Origin: JAAYTL01 sp031460505
Lineage (GTDB): Bacteria; Bacillota; Clostridia; Tissierellales; Tissierellaceae
Direction: 5' to 3'
Assembly (NCBI GenBank): GCA_031460505.1
Contig: JAVKTT010000003.1
Location: 233,471 to 297,470, forward strand
DNA: 64,000 nucleotides
Numbering within the stretch: the stretch's first letter is position 1; the number at the start of each line of letters is the position of its first letter. The position numbers and the translations under genes are program-made. A model generated the notes under the pieces. The model made no database searches and had not been told where the DNA came from. It saw only the letters and a program-made list of their open reading frames with translations. Shown here piece after piece: positions 15,775-23,335 of the stretch.

Positions 15775-16512
15775 TTATTTATATTCAATTATCTCTATGG
15801 TATCAATAATTACTGGTTCTGCAGGTTTACCCTGTGAATCAACCTTTACACCTGCTATTTCATCAACTACATCCATACCTTCAAATACTTGGCCAAATAC
15901 AGTATGTTTGTAATCTAACCATGGTGTTCCACCTAATTCTTGATATGCTTTGACAACAACTTCAGGAAATCCTCCCTCTTCACCAATGCTTTTCATTTGA
16001 TCAATAAATCCTTGGTCTACCTCAGTTTTTTGAACGATAAAGAACTGACTACCATTTGTATTTGCGCCTGCATTAGCCATGGATAGTGCTCCTCTAATGT
16101 TATGGTAGTTTATATCGAACTCATCTTCGAAAGATGAACCCCATATACTCTTACCACCTCTACCAGTTCCTTCAGGATCTCCACCTTGAATCATAAATTC
16201 ATTTAAAACCCTATGGAATGTCACACCATCATAATAACCATCTTTAGCATGAGTTATAAGGTTTTCTACTGCCTTTGGAGCTACTTCAGGAAATAATCTA
16301 ATTTTAATATCTCCATGATTTGTCTTCATTACTGCAATTTCTTCACCTTGTTTAGGTGGATTTAATTGTTCTAAATTCATCTCTATTCCTCCTTGTAAAT
16401 TTTCATTTTGATTATTGTCTTTGTTATTATCTGTAGCTTGAGAACAGCCAAATAGAAAAACAGATATACTTAAAATTAAAAATACATAACTAATTTTATG
16501 TTTCATTTTCAT
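15775..16512 (-). CDS. Cyclophilin-type peptidyl-prolyl isomerase lipoprotein
   Basis: The 245-residue protein has a lipoprotein signal with lipobox LFGC (about residues 20-23) and a low-complexity linker. A full cyclophilin domain follows (about 57-245) with FHRVLNEFMIQGGDP and the GSQFFIV active-site strand. It would catalyse proline isomerisation of exported proteins on the outer face of the membrane. The insert after the active-site strand is longer than in minimal bacterial cyclophilins. The upstream nitroreductase gene ends 20 bases away, so co-transcription is possible. Confidence 0.92.
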   Translation of the reverse strand: MKMKHKISYVFLILSISVFLFGCSQATDNNKDNNQNENLQGGIEMNLEQLNPPKQGEEIAVMKTNHGDIKIRLFPEVAPKAVENLITHAKDGYYDGVTFHRVLNEFMIQGGDPEGTGRGGKSIWGSSFEDEFDINYHNIRGALSMANAGANTNGSQFFIVQKTEVDQGFIDQMKSIGEEGGFPEVVVKAYQELGGTPWLDYKHTVFGQVFEGMDVVDEIAGVKVDSQGKPAEPVIIDTIEIIEYK

Positions 16513-16532
16513 CCACCATTTCTATATTATTC

Positions 16533-17042
16533 TTACCAAGTATCATAATGTATCTTGTTTTCATCATATCTATCCTGTGGAGTTCTATCTTTTATCTTAT
16601 TTCCCACTACTACCATACCAATAGGGATTACATTTTCCGGTAAATTTAGAGTTTCTTTAATATTAGCTATAAGTTGAGGTATATCATAAATACCACACCA
16701 AACTGCACCTAATCCTAAGCCATGTGCAGCAAGTAGCATATTTTGTATAGCTGCTGAAGTATCAGCTACTAGAAAACCCATATTATCCTGTCTATTAATA
16801 TCTCCACAAACTACTATTGCAGTACCAGCATCCCCTAGCATCTTAGCATATTTGTGATACTCTTTGATTTCTTTAATTTTATCTTTATCTCTTACAACTA
16901 TGAATTCCCACGGTTGACAATTATGAGCAGAAGGGGCTTGAAATCCGGCTCTTAGCATAGTGTCTAATTGTTCATCACTTATAAGTTCACCTGTGAAATG
17001 TCTAATACTTCTCCTAGTCATTATGCCTTCAATTATATCCAA
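16533..17042 (-). CDS. Nitroreductase family protein
   Basis: The 169-residue protein is a minimal FMN-dependent nitroreductase-fold enzyme. It has MTRRSIRHF (FMN phosphate-binding, residues 8-16), FQAPSAHNCQPWEFIVV (34-50) and the C-terminal GMVVVGNK motif. Enzymes of this group reduce quinones, nitro compounds or flavins with NAD(P)H. The physiological substrate is unknown. It is short compared with NfsB (about 217). A hairpin at 17111-17150 separates it from the ybaK gene. Confidence 0.9.
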   Translation of the reverse strand: MDIIEGIMTRRSIRHFTGELISDEQLDTMLRAGFQAPSAHNCQPWEFIVVRDKDKIKEIKEYHKYAKMLGDAGTAIVVCGDINRQDNMGFLVADTSAAIQNMLLAAHGLGLGAVWCGIYDIPQLIANIKETLNLPENVIPIGMVVVGNKIKDRTPQDRYDENKIHYDTW

Positions 17043-17110
17043 ATTATCATCTCCATTTCAATTAGTTTCTTATATTATTAATTATTATCATACTTATCTA
17101 CAAATTATAA

Positions 17111-17150
17111 CATCCACAGTAGATTTTTCCAAGGATAATCTCTGTGGATG
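17111..17150 (-). terminator. Possible terminator after ybaK
   Basis: CATCCACAG (17111-17119) and CTGTGGATG (17142-17150) form a perfect 9-bp stem with a 22-base loop. The following minus-strand sequence is A/T-rich but has no clean T-run, so the strength is uncertain. Confidence 0.45.
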
Positions 17151-17157
17151 AAATATA

Positions 17158-17631
17158 TCAAATTAAATCATCAATTTTTGCATCCGCTGAATTTAATAAA
17201 TCATCTACTGCTAATTCCATTTGTATTCCTATTTTACCACCGCTAATAACTATTTTATCGATCTGAGAAGCTGACGAATCGATAAATGTTTTGTATTTCT
17301 TCTTCATTCCTATTGGAGAACAACCACCTCTAATATAGCCAGTTGTCTTAAGTATATCTTTTACATGAATCATATGAATATTCTTTTCAGTTGCTGCCTT
17401 TGCAGCCTTTTTTAAATCAAGTTCTTCAGCTACTGGTATTACAAAAACAAATATTTCCTTACTATGCCCCTCTGCCACTAAAGTCTTATAGACATACTTT
17501 GGGTCTTTCCCTAGTTTCTCAGCCACTGAAATTCCATCAATTTTATCATCATCTTTGCTATAAGTATACGTATTGTACTCAATCTTCATTCCATCAAGTA
17601 TTCTCATAGCATTAGTTTTTACATTTGCCAT
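17158..17631 (-). CDS. ybaK: Cys-tRNA(Pro) deacylase YbaK
   Basis: This is a 157-residue single-domain trans-editing protein of the YbaK/EbsC family. Characteristic segments include the conserved lysine in VYKTLVAEG, IPVAEELDLKKAAKA and GYIRGGCSPIGMKKK. It hydrolyses cysteine mischarged on tRNA-Pro and so protects translation fidelity. It starts 8 bases after the histidine kinase gene ends and is probably carried on the MFS-kinase transcript, though no functional link to signalling is evident. Confidence 0.93.
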   Translation of the reverse strand: MANVKTNAMRILDGMKIEYNTYTYSKDDDKIDGISVAEKLGKDPKYVYKTLVAEGHSKEIFVFVIPVAEELDLKKAAKAATEKNIHMIHVKDILKTTGYIRGGCSPIGMKKKYKTFIDSSASQIDKIVISGGKIGIQMELAVDDLLNSADAKIDDLI

Positions 17632-17639
17632 TAAATCAC

Positions 17640-18821
17640 CTACATACCTCTCAAATTATCAATTGTTAAATATATTTTGAATCCACCTTCATCATTTAAA
17701 CTATATTTTACTTCCCCACTATTTTTGGTAACTCTTTCTTCAATTCTTAACAATCCATTACCCTTAATCAATTGATTGCAACCTAATCCATTATCCTGAA
17801 CATTTACATCTAGTTTAGAATTATCAAATATAATATCTATATTAATTCTATTAGCTTTCCCATGTTTAATACTATTTGTAATACATTCCTTTATTGATAG
17901 ATATATTAAATCCTTATATTCAGGTAATAGTTTTTCAACATTTTCATCTAAACTTAAAATTACCTCTACTTCGCCTGTACTTTGGATATTGTCAATCAAT
18001 TTATTAATTGAACTTCTTAAAGTCATTGGTTCCTCTTCCTTTAGAGCATATACCGCCTTTCTTAAATCTTCAATACTTTCTTTATTAATCAATCTAGATC
18101 TATTGATTAATTCTTTAGCTTTATCAATATCTGAATCAATCAATTTATCAGCTACATCTAAGTTCATATTCAAAGCAATAAGATTATGCCCTAAATTGTC
18201 GTGAATTTCACCTGCTAATCTATTTCTTTCTTTGGAAATGGACAACTGCTCTATTTTTTCGGATTGCTCTTGTAGCTTATTATATGATAATTTTAGCTCC
18301 TTATTTAACTCTTCTACTTTTCTTTTCTCTTTCCTTATTTCCCTATAGGCATATAACATAAATGTATAGAACAATAAGCCTACAGAGGACATAAGTATAT
18401 CTACAAAATGATCTTTCCAAAATCCTAGACTTAGAAAATCTTCAATAGTTATGCTTCTTAAAACCATAATGAAATAAACAAATAAAATTTCTAGAGTAAT
18501 AAATAGTTTTGATAATTTACCTTCTGTAAATAATATCAATTCATATACAATCATGTACATAAATATATCTGAATACCCACGTATATAATAGATTAATATA
18601 CTACTTAGTACCATTGAGACAAAAATCGATAGAAAATATTTTTTTGAATCCTTATAAAAATGATTCATCCTTAGGTGGTCATTAATCACTATAAACAAAA
18701 ATATAGAAAAAAATATTATTAAACTACTGATATTACCCCATAATCTTCGGACAATATCAATTCCTATCAAAATACGTGATGCTATATAAAGATAATTATT
18801 TAACTTCCAGAGATTATTCAT
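17640..18821 (-). CDS. NarL-class sensor histidine kinase
   Basis: The 393-residue membrane kinase has about five or six N-terminal helices (residues 10-160) and a coiled-coil linker (162-195). A HisKA_3 dimerisation domain follows, with the phospho-accepting His207 in GEIHDNLGHN. The HATPase_c domain shows ECITNSIKHGKA and DNGLGCN. The sensor part has no large extracellular domain, so it may sense the membrane itself, as in LiaS/DesK-type kinases. It follows the MFS gene by 10 bases. Its likely partner regulator is encoded at 20135-20791 on a separate transcript. Confidence 0.9.
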   Translation of the reverse strand: MNNLWKLNNYLYIASRILIGIDIVRRLWGNISSLIIFFSIFLFIVINDHLRMNHFYKDSKKYFLSIFVSMVLSSILIYYIRGYSDIFMYMIVYELILFTEGKLSKLFITLEILFVYFIMVLRSITIEDFLSLGFWKDHFVDILMSSVGLLFYTFMLYAYREIRKEKRKVEELNKELKLSYNKLQEQSEKIEQLSISKERNRLAGEIHDNLGHNLIALNMNLDVADKLIDSDIDKAKELINRSRLINKESIEDLRKAVYALKEEEPMTLRSSINKLIDNIQSTGEVEVILSLDENVEKLLPEYKDLIYLSIKECITNSIKHGKANRINIDIIFDNSKLDVNVQDNGLGCNQLIKGNGLLRIEERVTKNSGEVKYSLNDEGGFKIYLTIDNLRGM

Positions 18822-18831
18822 ATATCACCTA

Positions 18832-19998
18832 TTATTCCAATTGTCTTTCTATCTTATCATTATATTTAATATTCCTATAATAAATATAACAAACAAAGGA
18901 TATCAAAGCAATTAGAAGAACACCTTTTAAATAAAAGACTATATGTTTTCCTACATTCTCATATATAAATCCACCAATTATAGGCCCACCAACTGCACCT
19001 AAGCTATTGGCCAAGCTATATAAGCCATAAGAACTACCCCTTTTATCTTCTCCAACAAAATCTATTATCAATGATGAATAAGCTGGACCATAAAACATAT
19101 CCAATATTGAAATTATAATATATAGAATCATAAAACCATTATAGGATTTAGTAAAAGGAATAAAAATTTGTAAAATACCTATCAAATAAAACCCAATGAA
19201 TATAATCCTTTCTCTACTAGAATTATCAGCAATTTGCCCGAATTTTCTTGGAAGAAACATAGAGAGTAAAGTAGCAGGTACAAATAAAAAAGTAAGCTTA
19301 ACAATATCATTTGTTATATTATCCTGAAGATATAGTAAAAATATAGGAGTAGTTAAATTGACTATAAATGATTTTATAAATATTATAGTAAGAAAATGTT
19401 TGTAATATTTAAATCTTTTTAATTTTGCATTGTCATTTGATATAGAACTATAATTAGTCTCTTTAATATCCTTAAAACCAAAATACAAAGCTAAAAAAGA
19501 TGCCAAACTAAATATCATAAATACTACTCTGAATGGGTTATCACTTATATTATTCAGAAGGATATTAAATCCTATAAAACTACCGATAAAACCTCCCTTA
19601 TTAACTATCTGTCCATTTATTGCATAATTTGTACTTCTATTTTTTATATCACTTATATCTGCAATATAAGTATCAATACTAAGCCATAAAAATGAAGCTC
19701 CGAAGCTTTGAATTATCCTAGCTAAAAGCAGCCAATTCGAATCATTGGCTATGAAAAAACATAAATTAGCCAACAAATATAGAACTACACCAAGCAATAT
19801 ACCTATCCTTCTACCCCTATTGTCTATTAAACTACCAACCATAGGCCTCATAATAATAGATATTATTGAAAATATAGAATATAAAAGACCAATCTCCATC
19901 CCCCTTGCACCAAAGGATATAGCATAGATTGGGAAAATTAAACTAATAAACCCTAGAGGCATTGATATAAAAAAAGTTGTTCGTTTTATACTTTGCAT
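18832..19998 (-). CDS. MFS transporter (multidrug efflux-like)
   Basis: The 388-residue protein has twelve hydrophobic segments. The family motif near loop 2-3 reads RPMVGSLIDNRGRRIGILLG, and a C-terminal half motif reads GEDKRGSSYGLYSLANSLGAVGGPIIGGFIYENVG. These suggest a DHA1-type drug exporter. AGGAGG lies 7 bases before the ATG. It is placed between response regulator and kinase, directly upstream of the kinase gene, which suggests an efflux system controlled by that pair. The exported substrate is unknown. Confidence 0.9.
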   Translation of the reverse strand: MQSIKRTTFFISMPLGFISLIFPIYAISFGARGMEIGLLYSIFSIISIIMRPMVGSLIDNRGRRIGILLGVVLYLLANLCFFIANDSNWLLLARIIQSFGASFLWLSIDTYIADISDIKNRSTNYAINGQIVNKGGFIGSFIGFNILLNNISDNPFRVVFMIFSLASFLALYFGFKDIKETNYSSISNDNAKLKRFKYYKHFLTIIFIKSFIVNLTTPIFLLYLQDNITNDIVKLTFLFVPATLLSMFLPRKFGQIADNSSRERIIFIGFYLIGILQIFIPFTKSYNGFMILYIIISILDMFYGPAYSSLIIDFVGEDKRGSSYGLYSLANSLGAVGGPIIGGFIYENVGKHIVFYLKGVLLIALISFVCYIYYRNIKYNDKIERQLE

Positions 19999-20033
19999 AA
20001 TATGACCTCCTAAATAAAAGTATCTTCAAGATT

Positions 20034-20059
20034 ATTATATAAATTTCAATCAATGAAAT
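20034..20059 (-). promoter_or_regulatory. -10 element and palindrome upstream of the MFS-kinase operon
   Basis: On the minus strand a TATAAT (20039-20034) precedes the MFS gene. Directly upstream is a 6-5-6 palindrome, ATTTCA-ATCAA-TGAAAT (20043-20059). Its position between the expected -35 and -10 elements suits binding by the neighbouring NarL-type regulator, which is an inference. Confidence 0.4.
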
Positions 20060-20128
20060 CTTCTAGCTTTCGTCATTATGAAGGTCATGTTTTTATATAA
20101 CTTTAGTAATAATAATAAAAATAGCAAT

Positions 20129-20147
20129 GGGCGACTAAAAGTCGCCC
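20129..20147 (-). terminator. Terminator hairpin overlapping the regulator stop codon
   Basis: GGGCGAC (20129-20135) and GTCGCCC (20141-20147) form a 7-bp G+C stem, and the regulator's TAG stop lies at the stem-loop junction. T-rich sequence follows on the minus strand. Confidence 0.65.
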
Positions 20148-20791
20148 CATAAAATTGGATTTTGGTTTATTGATAATGCTAATTGAGTCCTATCTCTTAA
20201 CTCTAATTTACTCAGTATATTTGTCACATGATTCTTTACTGTTCCCTCTGTTATGTAAAGTAATGAGCTAATCTCTTTATTACTCTTTCCTTCGCCAATC
20301 AGCAGTGCTATTTCGTACTCTTTCTTAGTCAATAAATTGTATACATCTTTATTAAAATTACCCGATGTCTTAGATTTTTCAATACTTTCTACGACCTTTT
20401 TAGCAATATCTGGTTGTAGAAGCATGTTCCCATCAAATACAGTATTTATTGCTCCAACTAAATTTTCAGAACTAATATCTTTTAAAAGGTATCCATCTGC
20501 TCCATTTTGCAATGCTTTAAATATATATTCATCTTCATCAAATGTAGTCAATATAAGCACTTTCACATCTGGATATTTCTCTTTTATAACTTTTGTTGCT
20601 ACAACTCCGTCCATTACGGGCATTCTTACATCCATCAATAATAGATCTACTTCTAGCTCTTCTAATAATTGAATAGCTTCTTCACCATTGGTAACTTCTC
20701 CAACAATTTCAATACCATCATATAAACTGAGCATCATACGGAGACCTTCACGTATTAAGTATTGATCATCAACAATAAGAACTCTTATCAT
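20135..20791 (-). CDS. NarL/FixJ-family response regulator
   Basis: The 218-residue protein has a receiver domain (1-120) with acidic pocket VDD (8-9) and phospho-acceptor Asp54 in LLLMDVRMPV. A C-terminal LuxR-type helix-turn-helix follows (LTKKEYEIALLIGEGKSNKEISSLLYITEGTVKNHV, by position about 153-188). It would be phosphorylated by the HisKA_3 kinase at 17640-18821. It lies 8 bases downstream of the TrhA gene and ends in a terminator, so it is transcribed with TrhA and apart from the kinase. Confidence 0.93.
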   Translation of the reverse strand: MIRVLIVDDQYLIREGLRMMLSLYDGIEIVGEVTNGEEAIQLLEELEVDLLLMDVRMPVMDGVVATKVIKEKYPDVKVLILTTFDEDEYIFKALQNGADGYLLKDISSENLVGAINTVFDGNMLLQPDIAKKVVESIEKSKTSGNFNKDVYNLLTKKEYEIALLIGEGKSNKEISSLLYITEGTVKNHVTNILSKLELRDRTQLALSINQNPILWGDF

Positions 20792-20799
20792 TTTATCAC

Positions 20800-21477
20800 C
20801 TATCCAACTAGTGCCAAATATTTAAATATTCCAAGAAAATGTGTTATACTTGCTGCAAGTACGAATAAATGCCATATTCCATGATTAAATGGAATCTTTT
20901 TATTGCCATAAAATAATGTACCTATTGTATAGAGTATCCCACCTGCTAATATCCAATAGAAGAAATTAATGCTTGTTGCATTTATAATAGCCTTTATTGG
21001 AATAATAGCCAACCATCCCATTCCAATATATATAATTAAAGATAATATCTTAAATTTATCAAATTTATTGTAAGTGATTATTTTAAATACTACTCCACCT
21101 AATGCAATTGCCCATATTCCAATCAATATTACAAGCCTTAAAGTTCCTTTTAAAGCTAATAATGCTATCGGTGTATATGTACCTGCGATAAATAAAAATA
21201 TGGATGAGTGATCAAATACTCTAAGGACCTTTTTTACCTTTTCAATTGTAATGCTATGATAGAGAGTTGATGATAGAAACATTAAAATTATACATCCACC
21301 ATATATACTAAATGCAACTATGGAAGGGACATCTTTTTTGCTGATTGATACTATTAGTAATAGTACTAAAGCTACTATACCAAAAACAACACCCATACCA
21401 TGGCTTATACCATTGAATATCTCTTCAGATTTCGAATATTTTTTGCTCAATAATTTATTATCTTTATTGCTGTTCAA
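20800..21477 (-). CDS. trhA: TrhA/hemolysin III family membrane protein
   Basis: The 225-residue protein has seven predicted membrane helices. Family motifs are visible as EEIFNGISHGMGVVFG (residues 18-33), STLYHS (70-75), FDHSSIFLFIAGTYTPI and the C-terminal HGIWHLFVLAAS. The fold is that of the PAQR receptors, with conserved Ser, Asp and His that bind zinc. Members have been tied to membrane energetics and fluidity. The old name hemolysin III is not good evidence for lysis. It is transcribed with the response regulator 8 bases downstream. Confidence 0.92.
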   Translation of the reverse strand: MNSNKDNKLLSKKYSKSEEIFNGISHGMGVVFGIVALVLLLIVSISKKDVPSIVAFSIYGGCIILMFLSSTLYHSITIEKVKKVLRVFDHSSIFLFIAGTYTPIALLALKGTLRLVILIGIWAIALGGVVFKIITYNKFDKFKILSLIIYIGMGWLAIIPIKAIINATSINFFYWILAGGILYTIGTLFYGNKKIPFNHGIWHLFVLAASITHFLGIFKYLALVG

Positions 21478-21559
21478 CTAATATCACCTTCCTATTCTTA
21501 TTACTTAATTCCATAAAAAACCATCATCCATTCCTGTTCTCAGTGCTTCTCTTGTGGGG

Positions 21560-22318
21560 TTACTCTATTTCATCCTGATCTGTTAAAATTATAGGTCCAT
21601 CCTTTGTAATGGCAATAGTATGCTCATACTGTGCTGACAAGCTACCATCTAAAGTTCTAGCTGTCCATCCATTATCATCTAATTTCATTTGATACTTACC
21701 CATATTTACCATTGGTTCAATTGTGAATACCATGCCTTCTACTAATCTTTGCCCACGTCCTGGTGTACCATAATGAAGAACCTGTGGATCTTCATGCATA
21801 TCTCTTCCAATACCATGGCCTACAAAATCTTTAACTACTGAATATCCATGGGACTCAACATAGCTTTGGATTGCATGACCTATATCTCCTAGTCTATTTC
21901 CTACAACTGATTGTTCTATTGCTAAATATAGAGATTTCTTTGTTACATCAAGTAACCTTTGTGCCTCTTCAGAAATATTTCCTACAGGATAACTCCATGC
22001 AGAGTCCGCTAACCAACCATCAACATTAACTACCATATCTATAGTTACTATATCTCCATCCTTTAATAAATCTTCTCTAGGGAAACCATGACATATTTCA
22101 TCATTGATAGATGCACATGTTGCGTACTTATATCCTTGATACCCTTTTTGCTCTGGATATGCACCTTTTGATTCTAAGTATTCTTCAACAAATTTATCTA
22201 TTTCCATGGTAGATATTCCTGGCTTAATCATCTTTGCTATTTCTTTATGCAGTCCAGCTAATATTATACCAGCTTCTTTCATCTTCGCTATTTGGTTTTC
22301 ATTTTTCAATATTATCAT
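21560..22318 (-). CDS. map: Methionine aminopeptidase, type I
   Basis: The 252-residue protein has the pita-bread fold signatures DMVVNVDGWLADSAWSYPVG (first two Asp metal ligands), GHGIGRDMHEDPQVLHYG (His ligand) and FTIEPMV (Glu ligand), with the final Glu near YEHTIAI. It removes N-terminal methionine from nascent proteins in the cytosol. It is not in the usual ribosomal-protein cluster (adk-map-infA) and may be a second copy in the genome. The gene follows the TPR protein by 19 bases. Confidence 0.95.
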   Translation of the reverse strand: MIILKNENQIAKMKEAGIILAGLHKEIAKMIKPGISTMEIDKFVEEYLESKGAYPEQKGYQGYKYATCASINDEICHGFPREDLLKDGDIVTIDMVVNVDGWLADSAWSYPVGNISEEAQRLLDVTKKSLYLAIEQSVVGNRLGDIGHAIQSYVESHGYSVVKDFVGHGIGRDMHEDPQVLHYGTPGRGQRLVEGMVFTIEPMVNMGKYQMKLDDNGWTARTLDGSLSAQYEHTIAITKDGPIILTDQDEIE

Positions 22319-22337
22319 CTACATTACCTTCCTTTTA

Positions 22338-23276
22338 CTAATCATATTCATTTAATAAACTAACAAAATCATTATTACTATATAAACATTTAAAGTCTTT
22401 ATCTTTTTTAACCCATGTAATAATATTGGGATTAAGGCTGAGGGACTCCTTAATATCAGCCATAGCTTCATCTTCCATTCCTAGTTTAGCAAAACAACAT
22501 GCTCTATTATAGTATAGATCTGCTGCTTCTTTATCTGACTTAATACCTTCAGTAAGTATTTCTATAGATTTATTATATTGTTTTTCTTCAATATAGATTG
22601 CTGATATATTTAGATAAGTATAGTGATAGCTTTTATTTAACTCTAATGAGTTATAATACCATTCCAAGGCCTTATTATTATCTCCTAATCTTTTATACAC
22701 CACACCTAGATTGAATTTTGATTTATAGAAAAATGGATATATTTCTATACTATGCAAAAACAACTGAAATGCTTTATTATATTCACCCATTTCCTCATAT
22801 ATAGAGCCTAAATTATTATATGCATGATAATCATCAGGAACCAATTCTATTACCTTCTCATAATAAGCTATGGCTAAATCAATCATATCTAATTTATCAT
22901 ATAGATTAGCTAGAAAAAAATAAGCCCTATCATAATTTGGATCAGCTTTTATTGCTTGCCTATAATTATATATTGCCTTATCATCATTTCCCAATTGTTC
23001 TTCCATTATAGCAATACCATAGTAAGCACCAGGATTGTCTTGATCTATCTTTAATATTCTTTCATATACATGTTTAGAATCCTGTGGCAAATTTAACTCA
23101 TCATATATTAGCGCAATGTTAAATAGAACTTCTAAGTCATCTTCAGTAGTACCATTAAACTCTAAAGCTTTGTTATAAAATTCTACTGCTTTTTCTCTAT
23201 TATCCTTTATATAACTATTCTCAGCTAATAGTATATAGTTCTTTCTTCTTTGCTCATCTCTTAAATGACTTCTCAA
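22338..23276 (-). CDS. Tetratricopeptide-repeat protein
   Basis: The product has 312 residues if translation starts at TTG 23276. This start is chosen because GAGGTG (23283-23288) lies 6 bases upstream. The frame is open further, to 23417, but that part overlaps the ATPase gene and encodes a non-TPR sequence. About seven TPR units are visible, such as AYYGIAIMEEQLGNDDKAIYNYRQAI and AYNNLGSIYEEMGEYNKAF. No signal peptide or membrane segment is seen, so it is probably a cytosolic scaffold. Its partner is unknown. Confidence 0.85.
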   Translation of the reverse strand: MRSHLRDEQRRKNYILLAENSYIKDNREKAVEFYNKALEFNGTTEDDLEVLFNIALIYDELNLPQDSKHVYERILKIDQDNPGAYYGIAIMEEQLGNDDKAIYNYRQAIKADPNYDRAYFFLANLYDKLDMIDLAIAYYEKVIELVPDDYHAYNNLGSIYEEMGEYNKAFQLFLHSIEIYPFFYKSKFNLGVVYKRLGDNNKALEWYYNSLELNKSYHYTYLNISAIYIEEKQYNKSIEILTEGIKSDKEAADLYYNRACCFAKLGMEDEAMADIKESLSLNPNIITWVKKDKDFKCLYSNNDFVSLLNEYD

Positions 23277-23335
23277 AATTAACACCTCAAAACATTGATA
23301 ATAATAGTTTATCACAAAAGAGAAAAAAAGTAGAG

